This document shows, in pieces, positions 54,139 through 63,847 of a stretch of 64,000 nt of DNA. This stretch comes from JACMLD01 sp040007355 (GTDB lineage: Bacteria > Bacteroidota > Bacteroidia > Chitinophagales > Chitinophagaceae): assembly GCA_040007355.1 (NCBI GenBank), contig JBDTVE010000251.1:37284-101283 (forward strand), given 5' to 3'. Position numbers and translations under genes: made by a program. Positions within the stretch are counted from its first letter, which is position 1, and each line of letters opens with the position of its first letter. The notes beneath the pieces are model-generated. The model made no database searches, was not told the DNA's origin, and saw only the letters and a program-made list of their open reading frames with translations.

Positions 54139-57100
54139 TTGAGATTAACTTTGTCCCTGTTACTATGCTTGTTTGTTTCTTTCCTGGCGAAGGGACAAGC
54201 ACCCGTTGCCGCTTTCACCGCGGATCTGGTCTCGGGATGTTCTCCACTGACCGTAAGCTTTACCGATCAGTCTACCGGTTCGCCCATATCGTGGAATTGG
54301 GATTTTGGCGGGCAGTTATCAAATGCTCAAAATCCCCGGTTTAGCTTTTATCCCGGCACGTATACAATTACCCTCACCGTTCGGAACAGTTTTGGAATCA
54401 ATTCTGTTACCAAGAGCAATTATATTGTAGCCAATCCCTCTCCAACGGCCAGTTTTGTTGCCGATAAAACAATTAGTTGTCTGCCCGGGAATATTCAATT
54501 TACGGATCTGTCTGTACCCAATGCAGGCAATATTATTAAATGGGAATGGGACCTGGGAGATGGAACAAAGGATGCCAGCCAAAATCCAAAACATACCTAT
54601 ACTGCAGCAGGATACTACAATATATATTTAAAAGTAACCAGCACCACCGGTTGTAGCAGCGCTACCTCCGCTGCAAGATATATAAGAATGGTAAACGGCG
54701 TTAAAGCCGATTTTAATACCACCGGACCAGCCACCTGCAAGCCTCCCTACAATATTTTTTATAATAATCTTACCAGCGGCCCCGGTAATATAACCTATAA
54801 CTGGGACCTGGGGAATGGCAACACTTCAACCCTACCATCTCCTACAGGCAATTATACAACAGCCGGAAGCTATACCGTTAAGCTAACAGCCCAAAGTGAT
54901 TTTGGCTGCAGCGATGCTATCCAGAAAACCATCCCAATCAACGGAATCACCACATCTTTCACCGTAAACAACGACAGCATTTGTTTGGGCAGCCCCGTTA
55001 GTTTTCAAAGTACCTCATCTCCCGCGCCCGTAAAAGTGTTATGGGATTTTGGTGATGGAACAAGCTCCGGCCAGCTTTCACCACCGCCAAAAATATATGC
55101 CAGCCCGGGAACCTACCCCGTAACCCTGTACGGAACATTTACCAGTTGTACGGATTCTGCTAAAAAGAACATAATTGTGTTTGGAAAACCAGCGGTAGAT
55201 TTTTATTCCGCCGATAATAATAGCTCCTGCAAGGCACCCGCCCCCGTAACTTTTCAAAATAATTCGCCGGATGTGGTAAGCGCACATTGGGATTTTGGCG
55301 ATGGCAACAGCGGCAATTCTGTTGGCACCAGTTCGATTGTGCATACCTATAACGCGTTGGGAAATTTTACGGTAACGCTTACCATAACCGATAGCCGGGG
55401 CTGTCAGAATACAATTTCCAAAACCAATTATGTAAATATCCTGGGGCCCGTGGTCAGCATTGGCGGTGTTCCGCCCGGATTATGTGTAGGACAGAATTTT
55501 GCACCCAATTTTACCGGTGGAACCGTTGATGGAATAGCCTCCTATCTATGGCATTTTGGAGATGGAACTACCAGCACGGCCGCCAATCCAACCCATTCTT
55601 ATGCCGTTACAGGCAATTACCAGGTTACGCTTGATATTACGACCAACGGCGGGTGTTCGGCTTCAGGCTCAGCATCAAATACCATTAAGGTAGGCCAACC
55701 ACCCCTTGTTGATTTTGATAAAGATCTGGTTTCAATTTGTCATTCTTCAACCGTTGTTTTTACCAATTTATCAATCCCGCCCGGCGACTCGGTTCGCTGG
55801 AGTTTTGGTGACGGAACCAGTTCCATCGTCCAGAATCCCTCGCATAAATTCCCGGATTCCGGTTTTTATAGCATAACATTAAAAGTAAGCAGCAATGGCT
55901 GCAGCAATTCATTAACCAAAACGGATTTTGTACATGTACTGCCACCGGTGGCCAATTTTGGTTATACCGTACCGGATTGTACCAACCGGTCCGGCGTGAA
56001 TTTTATTGATTCTTCTGTAAATGACCCCGTGTATGGGCCACTGTCTTATCAATGGAGTTTTGGAGACCCGGCCGCAACGGTGGTAACAACGGCTCCGCCT
56101 GCGCCCATTACATTTACCTATCCTCCAGTATCTTCCTATATTACTTATAATGTGCAGTTGATTGTTGCCAATTCTCAGTGCGTTGATACAATTGTTAAAC
56201 CGGTAAAGCTTTACAATGAGAATGCGGATTTTTTACTGGCTAAACCGGTCTTTTGTCGCAATGAAACCGTTCAGTTGTCTTCTACCAACAATACTTCCTA
56301 TGTAAGCCTTTTCGATTGGGTTGTAGACGGTGATTCAGCTATTACAAACCAGGCAGAACATGGTGTTTCTTTTGCTGTAACCGGTAGCCACAGTGCCCAA
56401 CTGGTTACAACAGATGTAAATGGCTGCACCTCCACCAGCCCGCAAAAACCATTTACTGTTACGGGCCCAACCGCCCGGTTTAAGACAATCAGTAAAGGTG
56501 GCTGCAGCAACAGCACCATTGTGTTTACAGATTCTTCTTTTTCCAGTGGCACACTTACTAAATGGGTTTTTGATTTTGGTGATGGCACCGCGCCCAAGAC
56601 TTATACAGCGCCGCCTTTTACCCATACTTATACCAACACGGGTGCTTACGCTGTAACGCTTACTACCTATGACAATACCAGCAATAATTGCAGTGATGTT
56701 TACACCGATTCGGTCTTTATCACCAAACCCGTTACTCAATTTAATGCTGCCGCTACTACATTTTGCCCCGGCACCCCGCTCCAGTTTACGGATTCATCAT
56801 CCGGCAACGGCTTAAGCTATGCCTGGTTTTTTGGCGATGGTGGAACTGACACCGCGCGCAACCCTGTACACAACTATGCAGGCAGAGACAGCAGCTATTC
56901 AGTTAAATTGGTGGTAACGGATACAGTAGGCTGCGTGGATTCCCTGACCCGCAACAACTATATCAATATAAAAACGCCAAAGCCTTTTTATGGCGTTCAG
57001 GACACGGCCACGCTTTGCCCGCCGCTTGAAACAAAATTTACTTATAAGGGAAAGGATGCGGAATCTTTTAGCTGGGATTTTGGAGACGGGGGCACATCCA

Positions 57101-58518
57101 CTCTGGCCAATACCAGTCATTTCTATAATAATTTTGGGAAGTATGCCGCCAAATTATATGTAACCGGTTATGGTGGTTGTATTGATTCTGCCACCTTCAA
57201 TATCACGTTAACCGACCCTATTGCAGCAACTGCTGTGAGTTTTATTCCGGACCCGGCCCAGGCATGCAATAACCTGACCGTTAATTTTACAATAACCCCT
57301 CCGTATTCCGCCCGCTTTACCTTTTATTTTGGCGATGGGGGTGCTGATTCCTCACAACAGACATCTATTCAGCATCTTTATAATTTCCCCAGCAATTATT
57401 TCCCTTATGTTTTTTTACAGGACAGCGTGGGATGCCAGGCAGTAAAAGGCGGCCTGGGATCTATTAATATACTGGGAGCCGTGCCGTTGTTTGGAACCGA
57501 TAAAGACCGCTTCTGCGATAGTGGTTCGGTTTATTTTACTGATTACTCACAGGACGGGAACGACAAGATTGTTACCAGGACCTGGGATTTTGGAGACGGC
57601 AGTGCGCCCGTGACACTTCCAAAAGATGCTTTCCATGATTTCAAAACACCTGGTTTGTATGTGCCGTCCCTATTGGTTACAACAGTAGCCGGCTGTAACC
57701 AGACATTTACAGATACCGTGCGGGTGCTGGCCACACCGCAACCAAGCATTGGCAGCGCAGACGGGGTTTGCCATGATCTCTCTCTTGATTTTGCAGGCAG
57801 CTTGCTGGTGCCGCCCGATACGGCCATTACCTGGAAATGGGATCTGGGTGAGGGAAAAAACTCCAGCCAACAAAACCTGACGGTAAAATATGCAGACACC
57901 GGTCTGCACCATATTACCCTGCAGGCAACCAATAGCCTGGGTTGTAAAGGCGATACTTCAAAAAATATAACCGTATACCCATTGCCTGTTATCACCATAA
58001 ACGGTGATACCACCACCATTTCCGGTGGCCTGGGCTTAACCATGCCTTTAACTTACAGTAAAAACGCTACCACTTTTGCCTGGACACCCCCGGATAACCT
58101 GAGCTGCATTGACTGCGCCAACCCCTTTGCCAATCCAAGATTTACCACCAGTTACCATGTGAAGGTTACGGATGCCAATGGTTGTATCAATAACCGGGAT
58201 ATTACCCTGGTGGTGGTTTGTAACAATAAGAATTTCTTTATCCCAAATACATTTTCTCCCAACAACGACGGCACCAATGACCAGTTTTTTCCGCGTGGTA
58301 CCGGCCTGAACCTGATACAATCCCTCCGCATTTTTAACCGATGGGGAGAACTGGTATTTGAAAAACGAAATTTTGAAGCCAATGACGCTACCGCCGGATG
58401 GGATGGCAGCTTTAAAGGGAAACCCGCATCCACGGATACATATATTTACATGATTAATATTATTTGTGAGAACGCAAGTATTATAACCTATAAAGGAAAC
58501 GTTACATTGATAAGGTAG
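54139..58518 (+). CDS. Second giant PKD-repeat protein with T9SS type B sorting domain
   Basis: The 1459-residue protein begins at a TTG codon (LRLTLSLLLCLFVSFLAKGQ); no in-frame ATG precedes the signal peptide cleavage region. About fifteen PKD domains follow in the same register as the gene before it (VNGVKADF after the second unit in both), then only one 'TTTFAWTPPDNLSCIDC' repeat where the partner has three, then the type B sorting domain (FFIPNTFSPNNDGTNDQFFP, LRIFNRWGELVFEKRNF, GWDGSFKGKP). The pair arose by duplication of the whole gene. It is likely secreted and co-expressed with PorP/SprF, 35 nt downstream. Confidence 0.93.
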   Translation: MRLTLSLLLCLFVSFLAKGQAPVAAFTADLVSGCSPLTVSFTDQSTGSPISWNWDFGGQLSNAQNPRFSFYPGTYTITLTVRNSFGINSVTKSNYIVANPSPTASFVADKTISCLPGNIQFTDLSVPNAGNIIKWEWDLGDGTKDASQNPKHTYTAAGYYNIYLKVTSTTGCSSATSAARYIRMVNGVKADFNTTGPATCKPPYNIFYNNLTSGPGNITYNWDLGNGNTSTLPSPTGNYTTAGSYTVKLTAQSDFGCSDAIQKTIPINGITTSFTVNNDSICLGSPVSFQSTSSPAPVKVLWDFGDGTSSGQLSPPPKIYASPGTYPVTLYGTFTSCTDSAKKNIIVFGKPAVDFYSADNNSSCKAPAPVTFQNNSPDVVSAHWDFGDGNSGNSVGTSSIVHTYNALGNFTVTLTITDSRGCQNTISKTNYVNILGPVVSIGGVPPGLCVGQNFAPNFTGGTVDGIASYLWHFGDGTTSTAANPTHSYAVTGNYQVTLDITTNGGCSASGSASNTIKVGQPPLVDFDKDLVSICHSSTVVFTNLSIPPGDSVRWSFGDGTSSIVQNPSHKFPDSGFYSITLKVSSNGCSNSLTKTDFVHVLPPVANFGYTVPDCTNRSGVNFIDSSVNDPVYGPLSYQWSFGDPAATVVTTAPPAPITFTYPPVSSYITYNVQLIVANSQCVDTIVKPVKLYNENADFLLAKPVFCRNETVQLSSTNNTSYVSLFDWVVDGDSAITNQAEHGVSFAVTGSHSAQLVTTDVNGCTSTSPQKPFTVTGPTARFKTISKGGCSNSTIVFTDSSFSSGTLTKWVFDFGDGTAPKTYTAPPFTHTYTNTGAYAVTLTTYDNTSNNCSDVYTDSVFITKPVTQFNAAATTFCPGTPLQFTDSSSGNGLSYAWFFGDGGTDTARNPVHNYAGRDSSYSVKLVVTDTVGCVDSLTRNNYINIKTPKPFYGVQDTATLCPPLETKFTYKGKDAESFSWDFGDGGTSTLANTSHFYNNFGKYAAKLYVTGYGGCIDSATFNITLTDPIAATAVSFIPDPAQACNNLTVNFTITPPYSARFTFYFGDGGADSSQQTSIQHLYNFPSNYFPYVFLQDSVGCQAVKGGLGSINILGAVPLFGTDKDRFCDSGSVYFTDYSQDGNDKIVTRTWDFGDGSAPVTLPKDAFHDFKTPGLYVPSLLVTTVAGCNQTFTDTVRVLATPQPSIGSADGVCHDLSLDFAGSLLVPPDTAITWKWDLGEGKNSSQQNLTVKYADTGLHHITLQATNSLGCKGDTSKNITVYPLPVITINGDTTTISGGLGLTMPLTYSKNATTFAWTPPDNLSCIDCANPFANPRFTTSYHVKVTDANGCINNRDITLVVVCNNKNFFIPNTFSPNNDGTNDQFFPRGTGLNLIQSLRIFNRWGELVFEKRNFEANDATAGWDGSFKGKPASTDTYIYMINIICENASIITYKGNVTLIR

Positions 58519-58553
58519 CAATAACCATTTGTTTATGATAAAAATCCTTTGGA

Positions 58554-59594
58554 ATGAAAACCTTTAACGGCGGGTGCAAATTATGGTTACCCGTTTTACT
58601 GTTCCTGGCAGGCATGAGCGGTGTGCAGGCCCAGGACATCCATTTTTCGCAGTTTTTTGAGGCGCCGCTCCTGCGCAACCCCTCCCTGGCGGGTTTGTTT
58701 AGCGGCGATGTGCGGGTGCAAATGGTCTACCGGGACCAATGGAACAGTTTCACCAACGCCTATAAAAGCGGCTCATTCAACGCTGAATATAAGATGCCGG
58801 TGGGCAAGGGCGATGATTTTCTTACTACGGGTATACAGGTGTTGTACGATAAGGCCGGCACCGCCGGTTTAACCACCACCAATATACTGCCCGCGCTGAA
58901 CTACCATAAATCACTCAACGGTAATAAAACTACCTACCTCTCGTTTGGCTTTATGGGCGGACTGGTAGAAAAAAGCATAGACCGTTCCAAAATAACCACT
59001 AATGCACAATATGATGGCGCGGCGTTTAACCCGGCCCTGGCCGACGGTGAGACATTTGCAAACCCCCAATATGACTATTTTGACGGTTCGGTGGGTGCCA
59101 GCTTTAATTCCGCGTATGGACCGGAATACAGCAACACCTGGTTTGTGGGCGTGGCCTATCATCATTTTAACCGCCCCAGAAATTCATTCTACAGAAACGT
59201 TGCTTCTGCCTTAAACCCAAAAATTGTAGTCTCCGGTGGTATGAAATTTAATATTGATGAGAACACTTTTTTTACCCTTCAGGCCGACTATTCCAACCAG
59301 GGAAGCTTTAATGAAGCCATCGGCGGCGCGCTGTATTCTGTGAAAGTGGGAGAACCAGACGCACCGCAATATATTATTCACGGGGGCGCTTTCCTCCGTT
59401 GGAAGGATGCTTTTGTGCCGGTGCTGAAATTGGACTACAACCCCTTTTCAGTGGCGCTTAGCTACGATATTAACGTGTCACAATTAAAAACAGTAAGCCA
59501 GGGAAGAGGCGGTGTGGAGCTAAGCATTTCGTATATCGGGTTCCTGGACCGGAATAATTCTACCCGCGACAAAGTGCTGTGCCCGCATTTCTGA
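58554..59594 (+). CDS. PorP/SprF family type IX secretion-associated outer-membrane protein
   Basis: The 346-residue protein has a signal peptide (about 1-24, SGVQAQDIHFSQF). The rest is a beta-barrel of PorP/SprF type (QFFEAPLLRNPSLAGLFSGDVR, YRDQWNSFTNAYKSGSFNAEY, GGMKFNIDENTFFTLQADYS, closing SYIGFLDRNN). SprF is needed for surface display of SprB-like type B proteins in Flavobacterium. Genes of this family usually follow a large type B substrate gene, exactly as here, so it likely helps the two PKD proteins across or onto the outer membrane. Confidence 0.94.
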   Translation: MKTFNGGCKLWLPVLLFLAGMSGVQAQDIHFSQFFEAPLLRNPSLAGLFSGDVRVQMVYRDQWNSFTNAYKSGSFNAEYKMPVGKGDDFLTTGIQVLYDKAGTAGLTTTNILPALNYHKSLNGNKTTYLSFGFMGGLVEKSIDRSKITTNAQYDGAAFNPALADGETFANPQYDYFDGSVGASFNSAYGPEYSNTWFVGVAYHHFNRPRNSFYRNVASALNPKIVVSGGMKFNIDENTFFTLQADYSNQGSFNEAIGGALYSVKVGEPDAPQYIIHGGAFLRWKDAFVPVLKLDYNPFSVALSYDINVSQLKTVSQGRGGVELSISYIGFLDRNNSTRDKVLCPHF

Positions 59595-59676
59595 TAAATT
59601 GGCTATTTATTCGGTTATACTTCCCTGTTATCGTCTCTCCTTTTTCTATATTTCTTTTTTGTGCTCGCATCAGGCA

Positions 59677-59684
59677 TACCTTTG
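59677..59684 (+). promoter_or_regulatory. -7 box for the peroxiredoxin gene
   Basis: TACCTTTG is a perfect TAnnTTTG match 18 nt before the ATG at 59703. TTTG at 59658-59661 is only 15 nt upstream, shorter than usual for a -33. Confidence 0.4.
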
Positions 59685-59702
59685 CATTTTAAAAACATAG
59701 CC

Positions 59703-60179
59703 ATGAAAATTGAGATTGGGCAAACGGCACCGGCATTCCGCCTGCACGATACGGAAAAAAAAGAAGTTACCCTGAAAGACCAACAGGGCAAAAATGTATT
59801 ACTGCTTTTTTTTCCGCTGGCCTTTACCGGGGTTTGTACCCGCGAACTCTGCAGTGTGCGGGATGCCATGGCACTATACAATGATGCCCAGGCCGAGGTC
59901 TTTGGCATCTCCGTGGATGCGCCACAGACCCTGGCAAAATTTAAGGCGGAACAGCAGCTTAATTTCAGCCTTTTAAGTGATTTTAATAAGGAAGCTTCCG
60001 CGGCATACAGTGCCCTGTACGAGCATTTTAGCGGCTGGATGAAGGGGGTATCCAAAAGATCCGCTTTTGTTATTGATAAAGAAGGGGTTATCAGGTATGC
60101 GGAAGTGCTTGAAAATGCCAGTAATTTGCCCAATTTTGAGGCCATTCAAAACATACTTAACAACCTTAAAAAGCGTTAA
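59703..60179 (+). CDS. Peroxiredoxin (AhpE/BCP-like)
   Basis: The 158-residue protein reduces peroxides through a thioredoxin fold. It has the PLAFTGVCTRELCSVRD motif with peroxidatic Cys45 and a second Cys50, FGISVDAPQTLAKF, and FSLLSDFNKEASAAY. No signal peptide is present, so it is cytoplasmic. The ATG at 59703 was chosen over a GTG at 59661, which lies upstream of the -7 box. Confidence 0.9.
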   Translation: MKIEIGQTAPAFRLHDTEKKEVTLKDQQGKNVLLLFFPLAFTGVCTRELCSVRDAMALYNDAQAEVFGISVDAPQTLAKFKAEQQLNFSLLSDFNKEASAAYSALYEHFSGWMKGVSKRSAFVIDKEGVIRYAEVLENASNLPNFEAIQNILNNLKKR

Positions 60180-60299
60180 CAGATAGATAAATCCAACGAC
60201 ATCGGACAATTATCCGGTATCGGCTAAAAAATTGTGCAAAAAGCTTTGTAGTTTTGTTAAAACTGAATTATCTTGATGCACAAATGTAAGATATCGCCT

Positions 60300-60638
60300 A
60301 TGAAGATTTTTTACATAGTATCCATTATTCTGTTGACCACACTTCAATCGAAAAGCCAGACAAACACACCCGCTCCGCAGGTGCCTGTTGCCAGGGTAAT
60401 AAAGTTCTATCCCAACCCGGCAGTATCACAAATCACATTCGATTTTGAACAAAATCTTGATAAGACGTATAATTTCCAGATCTATAATTTCGTGGGCAAA
60501 AAAGTAGTGGACGTGCCCGCCGTTACACAAAAAACGGTCGTTAATGTAACTGATTTTTACCGGGGCGTATACATCTTCCAGCTCAGGGATAAAAACGGTA
60601 AAATGATCGACTCCGGTAAATTCCAGGTATCGCATTAA
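60300..60638 (+). CDS. Miniature protein: signal peptide plus T9SS type A sorting domain
   Basis: The 112-residue protein has a signal peptide (1-19, LQSKSQ), a proline-rich linker of about 12 residues (TNTPAPQVPVARVI) and then a full type A C-terminal sorting domain: KFYPNPAVSQITFDF, YNFVGKKVVDV, GVYIFQLRDKNGK. There is no passenger domain. Type A domains normally direct large proteins to the T9SS and are cleaved off. The ATG at 60300 gives the canonical signal peptide; one 27 nt upstream is less likely. Confidence 0.85.
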   Translation: MKIFYIVSIILLTTLQSKSQTNTPAPQVPVARVIKFYPNPAVSQITFDFEQNLDKTYNFQIYNFVGKKVVDVPAVTQKTVVNVTDFYRGVYIFQLRDKNGKMIDSGKFQVSH

Positions 60639-60686
60639 AGATAGATCCCTGATTCTTTTCCCGCTCCCATCATCATCCAACTCATG

Positions 60687-61859
60687 CTAAAGCACCTGTA
60701 CAATTAAAAACTTCAGGTAATGCGTATTTTCCATACCCCAGATAATAGGGTGGTCTGCGGATTGCGACTGATAAGTGACCTGCCTTAATTTGCGCCTGGC
60801 ATCCTTAGCGGCCATCTGAATGATCTGCAGGAACAGCTCCGGTTGTACCAGGTTGGTGCAGGAAGAAGTGACCAGGAAGCCGCCGGGCTTTATTAATTTC
60901 ATGCCCCGCAAATTAATTTCTTTGTACCCGGTAATGGCCTTTTGAATATTTTCCCGGCTCTTGGCAAATGCGGGAGGGTCAAGCATCACAACATCCCATT
61001 GCCGGCCTTCTTTGCCCCATTGTTTTAAAACATCGAACGCATTCATGGCTTCAAACCGGCAGATATCCTGCAACCCGTTTAATTCGGCGTTGCGGTTTGC
61101 CTGTTCCACCGCGTTACCGGAAATATCAATTCCATAAACCTTTTTTGCACCATATTGCGCAGCATGGATTTCAAAGGTTCCGGTATAGGTAAAGGCGCCC
61201 AACACATCGGCACCCTGTACTATCTGCTGAATTGCTCTCCGGTTATCCTGCTGGTCTAAAAAATAGCCGGTTTTCTGTCCGTTTTCTATGTCTACATTAA
61301 ACCGCAGACCGTTTTCATTGATAACGATGCAGGTGTCAAAAGGTGCCGACAAAAACCCTTTTTGTTGTGGCAGTCCTTCCAGTTCCCGTACGGGTACATC
61401 ATTGCGTTCAAAGATGCCCTTAGGCACAAACATTTTCTCCAGGGCGTTTACAATGACCGGCTTCCATATATCGATGCCCAGGGCCAGGGTTTGCAAAACA
61501 AAATAATCATTGAATTTGTCAATGATCAACGCGGGTAAAAAATCAGCTTCCCCAAAAACAAGACGGCAGTTTTCACGATAGCCCAGCCTGCTTTTGTATT
61601 GCCAGGCTTCCTTCAACTTGTTGTAGAAAAACATTTCATCTATTTGCTCCTGCCTGTTCCTGGTAAGCAGTCTTACTATAATCTGGGATTTGGGGTTTAT
61701 ATAGCCCCTTCCAACAAATTTCTTATCGTGCGTAAACACATCCACAATATCACCTCCGCCGGCCGGCCCTTCCACCGCGTTTACTTCATTGGCAAAAATC
61801 CATGGATGCCCATCCTCAATGCGTCTGCTTATTTTCTTTTTAAGATATACTTTGGTCAT
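60687..61859 (-). CDS. rlmI: Class I SAM-dependent rRNA methyltransferase, RlmI-like
   Basis: The 390-residue protein has an N-terminal PUA domain (about 1-75, KKISRRIEDGHPWIFANEV, VGRGYINPKSQIIVRLL), an EEHD-like middle part, and a C-terminal Rossmann methyltransferase. Motifs are VLGAFTYTGTFEIHAAQYGA (motif I region), MLDPPAFAKSRENI (motif IV, nucleotide target) and TSSCTNLV (conserved Cys). In E. coli RlmI makes m5C1962 in 23S rRNA. Target identity is inferred by family. It is convergent with the miniature sorting-domain gene. Confidence 0.9.
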   Translation of the reverse strand: MTKVYLKKKISRRIEDGHPWIFANEVNAVEGPAGGGDIVDVFTHDKKFVGRGYINPKSQIIVRLLTRNRQEQIDEMFFYNKLKEAWQYKSRLGYRENCRLVFGEADFLPALIIDKFNDYFVLQTLALGIDIWKPVIVNALEKMFVPKGIFERNDVPVRELEGLPQQKGFLSAPFDTCIVINENGLRFNVDIENGQKTGYFLDQQDNRRAIQQIVQGADVLGAFTYTGTFEIHAAQYGAKKVYGIDISGNAVEQANRNAELNGLQDICRFEAMNAFDVLKQWGKEGRQWDVVMLDPPAFAKSRENIQKAITGYKEINLRGMKLIKPGGFLVTSSCTNLVQPELFLQIIQMAAKDARRKLRQVTYQSQSADHPIIWGMENTHYLKFLIVQVL

Positions 61860-62027
61860 CTGCCCGTTTTAATTAAGGGCTGCAAGGTACAGGAACGCGT
61901 CGACTACCGATTTATACCCCCATGAATAGTTGTTAATTAAGCATTTACAACATGCGACAATTTGTCTCTCTCATATTGCTTGGCAGCATTCTTGTCTGTC
62001 TTACCTTCGCAGACAATTTGAAAGATT

Positions 62028-62609
62028 ATGCAAAAAAAAGATGTAAAAAATACAGTTGATGAGCAGGAAGCTGTCAATAGTAACGAGTCCATGCTGAATA
62101 TTAACGCTGATTCTGAAGTGGCGGGTAGCAACCGGTTGAGCAACCCCGCCGGCGAAGAAAGTGAAACGGAAAAATTACTGCGGGAAACCGCTGAATGGAA
62201 AGACAAATACCTGCGCCTGGTGGCCGAATTTGATAATTTCAGGAAACGCAATGCCAAAGAAAGAATTGAACTGATACAGACTGCGGGCAGGGATGTAATC
62301 GTTTCTTTACTGGATGTACTGGACGATTGTGACCGCGCCCAAAAACAGATTGAAACAAGCAAGGATGTAACGGCTATAAAAGAAGGGGTGATGCTGGTGT
62401 TCAACAAACTGCGCACTACTCTTCAGTCAAGGGGCCTGAAGCAGATGAACAGCACTGGCGCTGAATTTAATCCCGACCTGCATGAAGCCATTACCGAGGT
62501 GCCGGTGCCATCGGCGGAACAGGTAGGTAAAGTGGTGGATGAGGTACAGAAAGGATATTATCTGAATGATAAAATTATCCGTTTTGCCAAAGTGGTAGTG
62601 GGTAAATAG
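62028..62609 (+). CDS. grpE: Nucleotide exchange factor GrpE
   Basis: GrpE releases ADP from DnaK in the heat-shock chaperone cycle. The 193-residue protein has an acidic, disordered start, a long coiled coil (about 50-100, EKLLRETAEWKDKYLRLVAE then FDNFRKRNAKERIELI) and the C-terminal beta-wing (GAEFNPDLHEAITEVPVP, GKVVDEVQKGYYLNDKIIRF). It precedes dnaJ by 80 nt on the same strand; dnaK is not in the window. A TACCTTCG box, one mismatch from consensus, lies 18 nt upstream. Confidence 0.96.
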   Translation: MQKKDVKNTVDEQEAVNSNESMLNINADSEVAGSNRLSNPAGEESETEKLLRETAEWKDKYLRLVAEFDNFRKRNAKERIELIQTAGRDVIVSLLDVLDDCDRAQKQIETSKDVTAIKEGVMLVFNKLRTTLQSRGLKQMNSTGAEFNPDLHEAITEVPVPSAEQVGKVVDEVQKGYYLNDKIIRFAKVVVGK

Positions 62610-62689
62610 ATGGCATGAGCCCCACATGCGGGAATGGTTGCGGTATTGGTTTATTAAGCAGTTTAAAAGCAGATAGCTTATTATTATTT

Positions 62690-63847
62690 ATGTCAAAGAG
62701 AGACTATTACGAAATCCTGGGTGCGAATAAAAGTTCGTCTGCCGATGAAATCAAAAAGGCCTACCGCAAGGTGGCTATGCAGTTTCACCCCGATCGCAAT
62801 CCAGGGGATAAGGCGGCGGAAGAAAAATTTAAGGAAGCCGCTGAGGCATACGAGGTATTGTGTGACGCAGATAAAAAAGCGCAGTACGATCGGTTTGGGC
62901 ATGCCGGCATGGGGAATGGAAGAGGCGGTTTTGGCGGCAGCATGAATACAGAAGATATTTTCAGCCAGTTTGGGGATATTTTCGGGGATGATCTCTTTGG
63001 AAATTTTTTTGGCGGCGGAAGAACATCCCGGGGTGGAAATGGAAGAAGCCGTGGCGTAAAAGGCAGCAGCCTTCGTATTAAAGTAAAACTGAACTACGAG
63101 GAAATTGCCAATGGCGCCACCCGAAACATAAAAGTAAAAAAACATGTTGTTTGCGGCACTTGTAACGGAACCGGCGCCAAAGACAAAAGCAGTGTACAAA
63201 CCTGCGGCACCTGTGGCGGCAACGGCCAGGTTAAACGGGTTACCAATACTTTTTTAGGGCAGATGCAAACCGTTACCACCTGTCCTACCTGCAATGGCGA
63301 AGGAACAACCATTACAGCCAAATGTGGTAATTGCAAGGGGGAAGGAAGGATTTATGGCGAGGAGATGGTTACACTTAATATACCCGCGGGTGTACAGGAA
63401 GGAATGAACCTGAGTCTTAGTGGCAAAGGAAATGCAGGAGAGAGAGGTGGCGCAGCCGGTGATCTGCTGGTATTAATTGAAGAAGAGGCCCACAAAGACC
63501 TGCACCGGGATGGGTTAAATGTTGCTTACGATCTATATATTTCCATACCCGATGCCGTATTTGGTACTCAACTGGAAGTACCCACTATTGATGGCAAAGT
63601 AAAGATCAAGATACCGCCGGGCACCCAGAGCGGCAAAATATTTCGTCTTAAAGGCAAGGGCTTCCCCGAAGTAAACGGTTATGCTAAAGGAGACCAACTG
63701 ATACACGTAAACGTATGGACGCCGCAAAATATCAGTACCGAAGAAAAGAACATGCTGGAAAAAATGAGTGATTCCCAGAACTTTCAACCCCGACCTGAAA
63801 AAAGCGATAAAAGTTTTTTTGAAAAGATGCGGGAGATGTTTACCTAG
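62690..63847 (+). CDS. dnaJ: Chaperone protein DnaJ
   Basis: The 385-residue co-chaperone has the J domain (1-70, with HPD at 33-35), a Gly/Phe-rich region (about 80-120), a zinc domain with four CxxCxGxG-type motifs (CGTCNGTG, CGTCGGNG, CPTCNGEG, CGNCKGEG) and the C-terminal client-binding domains. All motifs are intact. The ATG at 62690 begins MSKRDYYEILG, the canonical N-terminus; the frame upstream is not conserved. It forms an operon with grpE. Confidence 0.97.
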   Translation: MSKRDYYEILGANKSSSADEIKKAYRKVAMQFHPDRNPGDKAAEEKFKEAAEAYEVLCDADKKAQYDRFGHAGMGNGRGGFGGSMNTEDIFSQFGDIFGDDLFGNFFGGGRTSRGGNGRSRGVKGSSLRIKVKLNYEEIANGATRNIKVKKHVVCGTCNGTGAKDKSSVQTCGTCGGNGQVKRVTNTFLGQMQTVTTCPTCNGEGTTITAKCGNCKGEGRIYGEEMVTLNIPAGVQEGMNLSLSGKGNAGERGGAAGDLLVLIEEEAHKDLHRDGLNVAYDLYISIPDAVFGTQLEVPTIDGKVKIKIPPGTQSGKIFRLKGKGFPEVNGYAKGDQLIHVNVWTPQNISTEEKNMLEKMSDSQNFQPRPEKSDKSFFEKMREMFT

